Source of the DNA: Aliivibrio finisterrensis
GTDB taxonomy: Bacteria > Pseudomonadota > Gammaproteobacteria > Enterobacterales > Vibrionaceae
Direction: 5' to 3'
Length of the DNA stretch: 64,000 nt
Assembly: GCF_008933155.1 (NCBI RefSeq)
Contig: NZ_WBVP01000001.1
Coordinates: 248,001-312,000, forward strand
Shown here: one piece after another, positions 41,930-51,134 of the stretch
Layout: every line of letters starts with the position of its first letter
Numbering within the stretch: the stretch's first letter is position 1
The notes under the pieces: model-generated
The model's input: only the letters and a program-made list of their open reading frames with translations
Databases searched by the model: none
What the model was told of the DNA's origin: nothing
Made by a program: the position numbers and the translations under genes

Positions 41930-43243
41930 ATGAAACTAATTAAGCTCTCTTCTTTTCTCATCATTGACGACAGTACTGTTATCCAAAATGCAATCCGTGC
42001 ATTACTCAGTCGTATTGGTGTCCCGACGAATAACATTGCTTGCTGCCCAACAGCAGGTGCAGCTGTAGGTAACTGTAAACAAAAAAAATTCGATGTCCTT
42101 TTTGTTGATCATAACCTTGGCCATGGCAGTACTGGTCTTCAAATGTTAGAGCAATTACGTCTACTACGATTGATTACCGACAATACTCTGGTCTATGTCG
42201 TAACTGGTAATGAAGATCCACAAATTGAATTAGCATATACCGATTATATCCCTGAAAAGTATATCCAAAAGCCAATTCGCCCAGAAGAAATTATCAAGGT
42301 TATTAACCATGATTTAGTAAAACGTCAATTCGCGATGGGGATGATTGCCGCTTATACAAAAGATGGGCTCGCTGGTGTTAAACCTCTTATATTCAAAGCA
42401 CCAAATAAAATCATTCTTAAAGACTCAATGCTTAAACTGACATCTCGCCTCATCAAGGTGAACCGACTGTCAGAAGCGTTGAGCGTGAATAAAGCTTTAC
42501 TCTCCATAATTAAAGAGTCGATTGAAGCTGAAATCCAACAAGCAGAAATCTATATCGCACAAAATGATTTTGATAACGCTAACCAGTTACTCGATTCATT
42601 ATTACCAAAAAATGAAACCAGTAGCTTACGTTTGCTTGATTTAAAAGCTCAAATAGCGTTTAACCGAGATAACTTATCTATTGCTGCTCGTTACTGGAAA
42701 AAAGGATTTGAACTTGCACCCTACTCGTATTTAAGATTCAGTCACCTCATTTGGTCTCTTCTTGCAAAAGGAGAACGATACGATGCATTCGACTTACTCA
42801 CTAAATACGCTTATTTATTGCCAAATTCTGCATTTGACTCTGCAGGAAAAAGAGCAATGGCCGCATGGGGTGATCTTTTTCTTGCATCACAAGAAACGTT
42901 GCAAGACTGGTCACCTGAAAGCTCTTGGCAGCGTGTTAGTGCAAAGTTAAAAGGTCGCTTACGTGGGATCCCTTGTACTTCTGCACAAAGAGCACTTTCG
43001 GCATTATGGCAATTAAAAATGAACCGGTATGGCGAGGCTAATCGTTTAATCTCAGATATTCAACATGCTGATATTACCGATTATGAAACCGCTTATATTG
43101 TTTACTTAGTGTATTGCGAGATGAGGCTTGACGATGAAAAAGAGAATGTTGAAACGAAGTGGCTTGCTAGATTACAAAAAGGGACCTCTACCTTAGCAAA
43201 ATTACAGACTCTTGCTTTTGAAAAAGCGAAAGCATCTGCATAA
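41930..43243 (+). CDS. Response regulator with C-terminal TPR repeats
   Basis: A 437-residue protein: an intact CheY-like receiver (1-130, with IIDDS, phospho-acceptor in VLFVDHNLGHG, VVTGN and the QKP loop) followed by helical TPR-like repeats (about 165-430). No DNA-binding or enzymatic output domain is present, so output is probably protein-protein. No kinase gene adjoins it. The ATG at 41930 gives a normal receiver N-terminus; a TTG at 41897 is rejected. Confidence 0.8.
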   Translation: MKLIKLSSFLIIDDSTVIQNAIRALLSRIGVPTNNIACCPTAGAAVGNCKQKKFDVLFVDHNLGHGSTGLQMLEQLRLLRLITDNTLVYVVTGNEDPQIELAYTDYIPEKYIQKPIRPEEIIKVINHDLVKRQFAMGMIAAYTKDGLAGVKPLIFKAPNKIILKDSMLKLTSRLIKVNRLSEALSVNKALLSIIKESIEAEIQQAEIYIAQNDFDNANQLLDSLLPKNETSSLRLLDLKAQIAFNRDNLSIAARYWKKGFELAPYSYLRFSHLIWSLLAKGERYDAFDLLTKYAYLLPNSAFDSAGKRAMAAWGDLFLASQETLQDWSPESSWQRVSAKLKGRLRGIPCTSAQRALSALWQLKMNRYGEANRLISDIQHADITDYETAYIVYLVYCEMRLDDEKENVETKWLARLQKGTSTLAKLQTLAFEKAKASA

Positions 43244-43304
43244 TCGTCATTTTATCATGAGTAACTCAGATAAATAACCGAACTATTTATGTTCTAGAGT
43301 CATT

Positions 43305-43335
43305 AAAAAGCCACGTATTATCAAACGTGGCTTTT
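43305..43335. terminator. Bidirectional terminator between the TPR regulator gene and grxD
   Basis: AAAAGCCACGT / ACGTGGCTTTT perfect stem with an 8-base loop, between convergent genes. Confidence 0.88.
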
Positions 43336-43365
43336 AAATTATAAATAATTATAACGTTCTAATTA

Positions 43366-43701
43366 TTACTCAGCTTCAGGAGCATTACGCTCTGCCGCTT
43401 CTTTAACTAATGGCTGAAGCTCACCTTTTTGGAACATTTCCAAAATGATGTCACAACCGCCAATTAATTCACCTTCAATCCACAACTGTGGGAAAGTGGG
43501 CCATTGTGCGTATGCAGGAAGCTCAGCACGAATGTCTGGATTTTGTAGGATGTCCACATAAGCAAATTTCTCGCCGCAGTTCATTAGTGCTTGAGAAGCT
43601 TGAGATGAAAAACCACAGCTTGGAAGCTTAGGTGAGCCTTTCATGTATAGAATAATGTGGTTTTCAGTAATTTGTTGTTTGATCTTATCGATAGTTTCCA
43701 T
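43366..43701 (-). CDS. grxD: Monothiol glutaredoxin GrxD
   Basis: A 111-residue CGFS-type glutaredoxin (Cys29 in LPSCGFSSQ), with glutathione-binding TFPQLWIEGELIGGCD. It carries a [2Fe-2S] cluster shared with BolA and takes part in Fe-S trafficking. Divergent from sodB with a 237-base spacer, an order I recall from V. cholerae. Confidence 0.96.
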   Translation of the reverse strand: METIDKIKQQITENHIILYMKGSPKLPSCGFSSQASQALMNCGEKFAYVDILQNPDIRAELPAYAQWPTFPQLWIEGELIGGCDIILEMFQKGELQPLVKEAAERNAPEAE

Positions 43702-43938
43702 TGTATCCTCTAATGGGTCGACACTAAGTTGTATTCATTCTACTTCTTATGCACTCAGAAAAAAATACCTAATATTTGTAGTGGTATTATTTATTGAAAA
43801 TTCTCCACTTTTTCTTTTAATAAAATCAAAACTTGCTAGAATCAGAGCGAAGTCAGAATAAATTCTACACTCATTTGAGTGTATATTTTTTGGAATATTA
43901 GTGAGGCGTAGACCTCTTACAACATGGAGACATGAGCA

Positions 43939-44523
43939 ATGTCATTTGAATTACCAGCTCTACCGTTCGCAAAAGACGCATTAGAACCACATATCTCTGC
44001 TGAGACTTTAGATTACCACCACGGTAAGCATCACAACACTTATGTTGTTAAGCTTAATGGCCTTATCCCAGGTACTGAGTTTGAAGGCAAAACACTAGAA
44101 GAGATCGTTAAGACTTCTACTGGTGGTGTTTTCAATAACGCAGCACAAATCTGGAACCACACGTTCTACTGGAACTGCCTAGCTCCAAACGCTGGCGGCC
44201 AACCAACAGGCGCTGTAGCAGCTGCTATCGATGCTGCATTTGGTTCTTTTGAAGAATTCAAAGCACAATTCACAGATTCTGCGATCAACAACTTTGGTTC
44301 TTCTTGGACTTGGCTTGTTAAGAACGCTGATGGCTCTCTAGCTATCGTTAATACATCAAATGCAGGTACTCCACTAACAGAAGAAGGCGTTACACCGCTT
44401 CTAACTGTTGATCTATGGGAACACGCTTACTACATCGATTTCCGTAACGTTCGTCCTGATTATATGGGTGCGTTCTGGGCTCTAGTAAACTGGTCTTTCG
44501 TAGAAGAAAACCTAGCAAAATAA
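43939..44523 (+). CDS. sodB: Superoxide dismutase [Fe]
   Basis: A 194-residue cytoplasmic dismutase. Metal ligands are in HHGKHHNTYV, NHTFYWNC and DLWEHAYYIDFRN; the NAAQIWNHTFYW motif with Gln is the iron-type signature. Codon use is strongly biased to preferred codons, consistent with high expression. A strong ribosome binding site (ATGGAGA) precedes the start. Confidence 0.98.
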   Translation: MSFELPALPFAKDALEPHISAETLDYHHGKHHNTYVVKLNGLIPGTEFEGKTLEEIVKTSTGGVFNNAAQIWNHTFYWNCLAPNAGGQPTGAVAAAIDAAFGSFEEFKAQFTDSAINNFGSSWTWLVKNADGSLAIVNTSNAGTPLTEEGVTPLLTVDLWEHAYYIDFRNVRPDYMGAFWALVNWSFVEENLAK

Positions 44524-44564
44524 TTCATTTGAAGTTGCCGTATTATTTCGGCTAACTTTCAACC

Positions 44565-44597
44565 AAAAAGGTCGGTATTTATACTGGCCTTTTTTTA
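44565..44597 (+). terminator. Terminator of sodB
   Basis: AGGTCGGTAT / ATACTGGCCT stem, tight loop, then T7, about 45 bases past the stop. Confidence 0.88.
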
Positions 44598-44728
44598 TCT
44601 TTCATTATTAACGGTAACTCTTTGCCACTTAACGCTATTAATTAAAAAAACGGCAATTTATTTCCTAAAAAGACTAAAGTTTTTGAATCCTTTTCCGATA
44701 TGTATTTATCATCAAGAGGAATTGATTC

Positions 44729-45235
44729 ATGAAAGTACATACTTTAGATAAAGCCGAGTTAATCAGTGAAATTCAATACGGTTCAAACCTAAACCATGCT
44801 ATGGAAGCGGGTCGCCGTGCAGATTTCGCCTTAATGATGTCTTTACTGTCTAATGACTTACGTGAAAATACACCTGTTGAAAAAATAGATGAGAAAAAAG
44901 TGACAGAAGATCTGCTTCGTCAACGCTTTCAATTAGCTGACGCTCAGATTTTACGTAGTAATGAAGAAAGCTACTCTCGCGCTGCTTCACAAGCAAACCA
45001 ATTTCATAATGGTGGTTTAGCAAGTGCAAAACTATTACATGGACTAGCCCCGGATGCTATGGCTTATATGCCACAAGATACCCACGACCTACCAGAAGAC
45101 GTATATCACAACCTATCTGGTCATCAACGTCGCCAACTAGAATCAGGTAATGAGATCTTTAATGCTATACCTCGAGATCTTTATAATGAGTTGGTAGCTG
45201 CTAAGCGTCATTCAGAAATGAACTTATACATTTAA
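44729..45235 (+). CDS. VC2046/SO_2500-family protein, function unknown
   Basis: A 168-residue acidic soluble protein without signal or membrane segments, helical and rich in Asn, Gln and Ala. It follows sodB as VC2046 follows VC2045 (sodB) in V. cholerae, which with the sequence character suggests the VC2046/SO_2500 family. AGAGGA ribosome binding site. No function known to me. Confidence 0.65.
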   Translation: MKVHTLDKAELISEIQYGSNLNHAMEAGRRADFALMMSLLSNDLRENTPVEKIDEKKVTEDLLRQRFQLADAQILRSNEESYSRAASQANQFHNGGLASAKLLHGLAPDAMAYMPQDTHDLPEDVYHNLSGHQRRQLESGNEIFNAIPRDLYNELVAAKRHSEMNLYI

Positions 45236-45449
45236 TCTATCGTTCTATCTTCTTACTCAGACACCGTTATTTAGTATCTCCAACAAGACATTATTCACAT
45301 GAATTATGTGAGTTGGTGCATAAATTAGATAATTGAATACAATTTAATCACCATTTCTAGCCAAGCTCACAGCAGATGTAATATTTCTATCCCATTATTA
45401 AAGCACTTTTATTTAACAACAATGTGAAATGCTTTGAGGAAGGGATGCT

Positions 45450-46121
45450 ATGCAAATTGAACATTCTACTATTCTGATCACATCTGCTGGTAATTTTATG
45501 GGCCGAGCTATTGCATGCCATTTTTCCTCACTTGGTGCGTCCCTTATTATTGCCGATTCAGATCACTATCAGTTACACGAAACACATAGACTCTGCGATC
45601 AATTAAACCCAAATGTTGTTAGTTACGAATTAAAAGACCAATCGACGCAAAGTATTCATGATTTATTCCATTCCATTGATGAAAGATTTACCAATGGAAT
45701 CGATGTTTTGATCAACAACTATACTGATATAGCCCTACCAAGCTTGTTTTCACATCAACAACATGAAGCTCCTTCTCAGCTAATTGAATTAACTGAAAGC
45801 TTATTTTCTTATGGCCAATATACCGCGAACCATATGAGAGATCATAATAAAGAAGGCGTAATAATTAATTTAGGGTATCAGAAATTTTCACCACAAGTTC
45901 AGCAACTCGGTCATTCAGCTTCATTGCTCGCAGGTCTAACAAAGAGTTGGGCTAAAGAATTAAATCCTTTTAATATTAGAGTTGGTGGCGTCACTCCTTG
46001 TCTTTCTAGCTTACTATCAGACTCTAACGTAAATTTAATCAATCAAGAGTTGATAAAAAACACTGAATACATACTAAAGAATGACTATTTCAATGGCCGT
46101 ATTATTGAGGCCACAGCGTAA
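45450..46121 (+). CDS. SDR-fold oxidoreductase-like protein lacking catalytic residues
   Basis: A 223-residue protein with the short-chain dehydrogenase fold order: N-terminal ILITSAGNFMGRAIA (a degenerate glycine-rich loop), DVLINNYTD in place of NNAG, and GHSASLLAGLTKSWAKELNPFNIRV where active SDRs have YSASK. His155 and Leu159 replace the catalytic Tyr and Lys, and the Ser of strand 5 is Gly (INLGYQ). It is probably not an oxidoreductase. GAGGAA ribosome binding site present. Confidence 0.7.
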   Translation: MQIEHSTILITSAGNFMGRAIACHFSSLGASLIIADSDHYQLHETHRLCDQLNPNVVSYELKDQSTQSIHDLFHSIDERFTNGIDVLINNYTDIALPSLFSHQQHEAPSQLIELTESLFSYGQYTANHMRDHNKEGVIINLGYQKFSPQVQQLGHSASLLAGLTKSWAKELNPFNIRVGGVTPCLSSLLSDSNVNLINQELIKNTEYILKNDYFNGRIIEATA

Positions 46122-46213
46122 TACCTATCAAACACAACCTTTGATATCTCTAATTTTTATTTGGCTTATACCAGCCACTGTATGTAGTAAATGTTCAGAA
46201 ATATCGCAGGCAT

Positions 46214-46245
46214 AAAAAAACCACCTTGAAGTAAGGTGGTTTTTA
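46214..46245. terminator. Bidirectional terminator between the SDR-like gene and adhE
   Basis: AAAAAACCACCTT / AAGGTGGTTTTT stem with a 5-base loop between convergent genes. Confidence 0.9.
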
Positions 46246-46300
46246 TTGTTCTCATATTTTCAAAATACTAGTGAAAATACTTTAGCTTGTTAGCTTCGAA

Positions 46301-48952
46301 TTATTTCTTCGCTTTTTTCGCTTTTGCTTCTGCTTTCACTTCTGGTGCGTCGATTACGTCAGCGTAAGCCGTACCGTAGTAAGAAGCGATTAATACTTCT
46401 TTAAGCTCTTTGATCAATGGGTAACGTGGGTTAGCACCTGTACATTGGTCATCAAACGCATCTTCAGCAATTGAATCCACTTTTGCCATGAATTCAGCTT
46501 CGTTAACGCCAGCCGCTTGAATTGACATTGGGATATCCAGTGCAATTTTAAGCTCTTCTAACCAACCAAGTAATGCATTAACTTTCGTTTCAGTATTACC
46601 TTCACGGTAACCTAAATGCTCTGCAATTTCAGCGTAACGAGCACGTGCTTTAGGACGGTCGTACTGAGAGAAAGCAGCTTGTTTAGTTGGGTTGTTAGTC
46701 GCATTAAAACGTACTGTGTTAGCAATTAATAACGCGTTAGCAAGACCGTGTGGAATGTGGAATTCTGCACCTAATTTATGCGCCATTGAGTGACACACAC
46801 CTAGGAAAGACTGCGCAAAAGACATACCAGCGATTGTTGCTGCATTGTGTACTTTCTCACGAGCGATTGGATCTTTCTTACCGTTAGCGTAAGAGCTTGG
46901 TAAGTACTCTTTAAGCATCTTAAGTGATTGCAGAGCGTGACCGTCTGAGTATTCGTTTGCAAGAACAGAAACGTAAGCTTCTAATGCGTGAGTTACTGCA
47001 TCGTAACCACCGAATGCACATAAAGACTTAGGCATATCCATTACAAGGTTAGCATCAACAACAGCCATGTTTGGCGTTAGTTCGTAATCTGCTAATGGGT
47101 ATTTTTGACCCGTTTTTTCATCAGTTACAACAGCAAATGGTGTAACTTCAGAACCTGTACCAGAAGTCGTTGTGATACATACTAGTTCAGCTTTTTGACC
47201 CATTTTAGGGAACTTGTAAATACGTTTACGGATATCCATAAATCGCATAGATAGGTCTTCGAAATCAGTTTCTGGGTGCTCGTACATTACCCACATGATT
47301 TTCGCAGCATCCATTGGTGAACCACCACCAACAGCTAAGATAACATCAGGTTGGTAGCTTGCACATGCTTCAGCACCGGCTTTAACTACTGCTAATGTTG
47401 GATCTGCTTCTACTTCATGGAACACTTCAACTTCCATGCCTTTCTCTTTTAAGATTGAGCGTAGGTCATCGATGTAACCGTTGTTGAATAAGAAACGGTC
47501 AGTAACGATTAATGCACGTTTTTTACCTTCAAGGTCAGTCATTGCAATTGGTAAACAACCGCGACGGAAGTAGATAGATTTTGGTAGTTTATGCCACAAC
47601 ATATTTTCTGCTCGCTTAGCTACAATTTTCTTGTTGATAAGGTGCTTAGGACCTACGTTTTCAGAGATAGCGTTACCACCCCAAGAACCACAACCTAACG
47701 TTAGTGAAGGTGCTAATTCAAAGTTGTAAAGGTCACCGATACCACCTTGAGATGCTGGTGTATTCACAAGAATACGAGCAGTTTTCATTTTGTCACCGAA
47801 GTACGCGATACGCTCTTCGTTGTTATCTTGGTCAGTGTAAAGTACTGAAGTATGACCAACACCACCTATGTCTAATACGATGCCCGCTTGACGTACTGCA
47901 TCTTCAAAGTCTTTCGCTTTGAATAGACCTAATGTTGGAGATAGTTTCTCATGAGCAAATTCGTCATCCCATGAAGCTTCTAAGCCTTCACCGATAAGAA
48001 TTTTAGTAGATGTAGGTACTTTAACATTTGCTAACTCAGCGATTTTGTATGCTGGTTGGCCAACGATGTTAGCGTTAAGTGCGCCATCAATAAGCAGTAC
48101 TTTACGTACTTTATTTGCGTCTTCTTTGTTTAGAACAACCGCGCCGTATTTAGCGAAACGAGCTTTAACTTCATCGTAAATTGATTCAACAACGATTGCC
48201 GCTTGCTCAGAAGCACAGATAACACCGTTATCGAATGTTTTAGACATTAGGATAGAAGAAACAGCACGTTTGATATCAGCAGTTTCGTCGATAACTACAG
48301 GTGTATTACCCGCGCCAACACCGATTGCAGGTTTACCTGAAGAGTAAGCCGCTTTAACCATGCCTGGACCGCCAGTAGCAAGGATCATGTTGATGTCGTC
48401 ATGTTTCATTAATGTATTTGACAATTCAACAGATGGTTGGTCAATCCAACCAATGATGTCTTTTGGTGCACCCGCTTTAATTGCTGCATCTAATACTACT
48501 TTAGCAGCGTAGTTAGTTGCATTTTTAGCGCGTGGGTGTGGAGAGAAGATACAACCGTTACGAGTTTTAAGACAGATTAACGCTTTAAAGATTGCTGTTG
48601 AAGTAGGGTTTGTGGTAGGAACGATTGCACAAACAATACCTAGAGGTTCAGCAATAGTGATCGTGCCGCCTTCATCGTTACGGTCGATGATGCCACACGT
48701 TAGCTCGTCTTTGTATTTATTATAAATAAACTCAGAAGCAAAGTGGTTTTTGATAACTTTATCTTCCATGATACCCATGCCAGATTCAGTTGCTGCCATT
48801 TTTGCTAGTTCAATACGAGCTGTTGAAGCTGCTAGAGACGCTGCACGGAAGATTTCATCAACTTTCTCTTGTGAAAAGTTCGCAAATTCTTTTTGCGCCG
48901 CTTTTACGCGTGCTACTAGAGCATCAAGTTCAGCTAAATTAGTTACAGGCAT
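46301..48952 (-). CDS. adhE: Bifunctional acetaldehyde-CoA/alcohol dehydrogenase AdhE
   Basis: An 883-residue fermentation enzyme: N-terminal aldehyde dehydrogenase domain (about 1-440, catalytic Cys in DNGVICASEQ) and C-terminal iron alcohol dehydrogenase domain (about 450-865, VGGGSPMDAAKIMWV and His ligands in GVCHSMAHKLGAEFHIPHG). It reduces acetyl-CoA to ethanol and forms spirosomes. Start set at the ATG at 48952 behind AGGAG. An FNR-like site lies about 175 bases upstream. It ends with a Lys/Ala-rich tail. Confidence 0.97.
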   Translation of the reverse strand: MPVTNLAELDALVARVKAAQKEFANFSQEKVDEIFRAASLAASTARIELAKMAATESGMGIMEDKVIKNHFASEFIYNKYKDELTCGIIDRNDEGGTITIAEPLGIVCAIVPTTNPTSTAIFKALICLKTRNGCIFSPHPRAKNATNYAAKVVLDAAIKAGAPKDIIGWIDQPSVELSNTLMKHDDINMILATGGPGMVKAAYSSGKPAIGVGAGNTPVVIDETADIKRAVSSILMSKTFDNGVICASEQAAIVVESIYDEVKARFAKYGAVVLNKEDANKVRKVLLIDGALNANIVGQPAYKIAELANVKVPTSTKILIGEGLEASWDDEFAHEKLSPTLGLFKAKDFEDAVRQAGIVLDIGGVGHTSVLYTDQDNNEERIAYFGDKMKTARILVNTPASQGGIGDLYNFELAPSLTLGCGSWGGNAISENVGPKHLINKKIVAKRAENMLWHKLPKSIYFRRGCLPIAMTDLEGKKRALIVTDRFLFNNGYIDDLRSILKEKGMEVEVFHEVEADPTLAVVKAGAEACASYQPDVILAVGGGSPMDAAKIMWVMYEHPETDFEDLSMRFMDIRKRIYKFPKMGQKAELVCITTTSGTGSEVTPFAVVTDEKTGQKYPLADYELTPNMAVVDANLVMDMPKSLCAFGGYDAVTHALEAYVSVLANEYSDGHALQSLKMLKEYLPSSYANGKKDPIAREKVHNAATIAGMSFAQSFLGVCHSMAHKLGAEFHIPHGLANALLIANTVRFNATNNPTKQAAFSQYDRPKARARYAEIAEHLGYREGNTETKVNALLGWLEELKIALDIPMSIQAAGVNEAEFMAKVDSIAEDAFDDQCTGANPRYPLIKELKEVLIASYYGTAYADVIDAPEVKAEAKAKKAKK

Positions 48953-49540
48953 ATTGTTTCTCCTAAAAATAAAAACTATAAAATTCATTAAAAACTATTT
49001 AGTAAGGATTCTGCTTTTTCATCCTTTTTTAGCAGTTAAGCTCAGCCAATTTTCTTGTAATCCTGCTTTAACTTCTTAGTAAATTGCTTTCAAAACTGAT
49101 TATATTCTTTCACAATTTGAAAAGTATTGATTCAGATCAGTTATGAGAATTTATTTACCACTATCGTCTTAAATCCAACGAGCATCACAGTATAAATGCA
49201 ATTTAGATCAAATAGTTAACTTCATTCATGACGAGCTTAAAAATAACAACTAATGATAAAACCTTCATTATGAAAATGTAAACTGTAATAAAGTTACATA
49301 TTAAAGGCTAAAAAATGACAAATTATGGCGAAATCTTCGTGCCACTAAAGAGTAGTATATCTCCGCTCAGATTCACATCGTTTATGCATCAAATAAGTTG
49401 CTCTAGATCACTTAACTGTAAATATGACGACTCTTTTACCTTCTATAAAATAAATACGATTTAAACTTGTACTAGAGAGTAGACTGTTTTTTTATTATTC
49501 TTAATAAAAGACAGCCTATCATTAAGCACAAAAATTAATC
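48953..49540. other. Long divergent intergenic region adhE / K+ channel gene
   Basis: 588 bases, the longest gene-free stretch in the window. It holds the FNR-like box at 49127-49140 and AT-rich promoter sequence. I see no credible small gene and no strong hairpin. The size suggests a long adhE leader or several regulatory sites, as in E. coli. Confidence 0.5.
49127..49140. promoter_or_regulatory. FNR-like site upstream of adhE
   Basis: TTGAT-TCAG-ATCAG matches the FNR consensus TTGAT-N4-ATCAA at all but the last base. Confidence 0.55.
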
Positions 49541-50380
49541 ATGAATACAAAACGCCTTAAACATTATTTATATGCAACGATATTTGGCACACATACTAAA
49601 GGTGGGAAGCGATTTGATATCGCATTGATCGTACTAATCCTTACCTCTCAAGCGACATTAATCTTAGATTCGATAAGTTCAGTCAATGCCATATATGGTG
49701 ATCTGTTATGGCGATTAGAGTATATTTTTACTGCTATATTCACTATCGAATATATTTTACGATTATATTGCTCACCAAAGCCTAGCTCTTATGCGAAAAG
49801 TTTTTATGGAGTTATTGACCTACTCGCAATACTACCAACTTATCTAGCATTGTTTTTTCCAAGCGCAAGCTACATTGCAATCATTCGTCTCTTACGTGTA
49901 ATGAGAATATTTAGAGTTTTAAAGTTAGTTCGCTACTTACAAGATTCCAACATTCTTTTACGCTCACTGTTGATGGCAAAAAGAAAAATCTTCATCTTTT
50001 TTAGTACTGTCGCCATTTTAGTTTCTGTTTTTGGTTCTTTGATGTTCGTTATTGAAGGGCCTGAAAATGGATTTACTAGCATTCCCCAAAGCATCTATTG
50101 GGCAATAGTCACTATTACGACGGTGGGCTATGGTGATTTGGTTCCGCATACTACACTGGGTAAAGCTGTGGCTTCATTAACAATGCTATTAGGTTATTCG
50201 ATTCTCGCCGTACCTACTGGGATTATTACTGCAGAATTAAACCAAGAAATGAACGCGCACAGAAATCTAATACGTTGTCAAGATTGTGGAAAAGGAGGGC
50301 ATGAATCTGATGCAATGCATTGTAAACACTGTGGAAGTGAATTACCTGCGCCTCATGATAGAGTGAAGAGTGTAAAATAA
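49541..50380 (+). CDS. Voltage-gated potassium channel-type protein with a C-terminal zinc ribbon
   Basis: A 279-residue six-helix ion channel. S4 is recognisable as IRLLRVMRIFRVLKLVRY with regularly spaced Arg, and the pore has the K+ selectivity filter TTVGYGDL. After S6 comes a short cytoplasmic tail with two CxxC pairs (CQDCGKGG...MHCKHCG), a zinc-ribbon-like module that is unusual for a channel. Regulated K+ flux across the inner membrane is inferred. The ribosome binding site is weak. Confidence 0.85.
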   Translation: MNTKRLKHYLYATIFGTHTKGGKRFDIALIVLILTSQATLILDSISSVNAIYGDLLWRLEYIFTAIFTIEYILRLYCSPKPSSYAKSFYGVIDLLAILPTYLALFFPSASYIAIIRLLRVMRIFRVLKLVRYLQDSNILLRSLLMAKRKIFIFFSTVAILVSVFGSLMFVIEGPENGFTSIPQSIYWAIVTITTVGYGDLVPHTTLGKAVASLTMLLGYSILAVPTGIITAELNQEMNAHRNLIRCQDCGKGGHESDAMHCKHCGSELPAPHDRVKSVK

Positions 50381-50389
50381 AAAAGAGAT

Positions 50390-50408
50390 ACAGAGTGCAA
50401 GACTCTGT
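50390..50408. terminator. Possible weak terminator between the channel gene and the small ORF
   Basis: ACAGAGT / ACTCTGT stem with a 5-base loop. On the minus strand it is followed after a few bases by T6, so it would best end transcription of the small gene at 50425-50577. Confidence 0.5.
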
Positions 50409-50424
50409 AAGCATTGCCACAGTT

Positions 50425-50577
50425 TTATTCTGAGTATAGGGTTAAGGAACCTTGTGATGTATTGTTGACAGAGCCACTATTAAGAAACTTAGGTGCTGCA
50501 ATAACAGCAAGTAGTATGAATACAGCAGCAAATGCTGCAAACTTAGTTAAAACTTGTCCCTTTGGTTTTTTCATCAT
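50425..50577 (-). CDS. Small single-pass membrane protein, 50 residues, unannotated type
   Basis: A short frame with two adjacent ATG codons: a basic N-terminus (MMKKPKGQVLTK), one hydrophobic helix (about 13-28, FAAFAAVFILLAVIAAP) and a polar C-terminus ending LTLYSE. Topology fits a small inner-membrane protein with a positive-inside N-terminus. A possible ribosome binding site (AAGTGG) precedes it, and a hairpin with T run follows. I do not recognise the family; it could be a bd-type or stress small protein, or a chance frame. Confidence 0.5.
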   Translation of the reverse strand: MMKKPKGQVLTKFAAFAAVFILLAVIAAPKFLNSGSVNNTSQGSLTLYSE

Positions 50578-50730
50578 ACCACTTATCTAATTCTATGAAA
50601 TTGTCGATAATGTACTTGAGTTGCTGCTTATCGACAATTTTATAGATTTTTTTTGGGAGCAATGTGGCATTAATATTCTCACCACTGAGATATTACTCTC
50701 AAAAAAGGAGGCGATGGGAAATATTATCAC

Positions 50731-51015
50731 TTATTCTGATGATACGTTAACTCGGACGATATCTTCTTGCCCTTTTGAAAACTGCTTTTTAAGTTCTGCT
50801 TTTGATTTAAAACTGATGTCACCACCTTCCGCAACCGTCATATGTTGAGCTTCTTTATTATGCATTGATTGGTACAACATCATTGCTTGCATACAGGTAC
50901 TTCTTTGCTCTTGAGATAACGGCGTACCATTATGCCATTTTCCTGTTTCGACAGCATATTGCAAATTTTGAAATACTTCTGGTGTCATTGATTCTAGTAA
51001 TTTATTAATATCCAT
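50731..51015 (-). CDS. yeaC: YeaC-family protein (DUF1315)
   Basis: A 94-residue soluble protein matching E. coli YeaC: MTPEVFQNLQYAVETGKW, the LSQEQRSTCMQAMMLYQ helix and EAQHMTVAEGG. Function unknown. Its neighbours msrB, gapA and the yeaD-type gene are also near yeaC in E. coli, so synteny supports the call. Confidence 0.88.
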   Translation of the reverse strand: MDINKLLESMTPEVFQNLQYAVETGKWHNGTPLSQEQRSTCMQAMMLYQSMHNKEAQHMTVAEGGDISFKSKAELKKQFSKGQEDIVRVNVSSE

Positions 51016-51134
51016 TGTTTATTCCCCATATTAACGACTCAGAAACCATATCTTTTGATTAATGTTAGTCAACATACTGCCGATAAATTGGTGTAATGGA
51101 TCACGTTTCCTCTTTTTCTTTCTATAGGATCATC

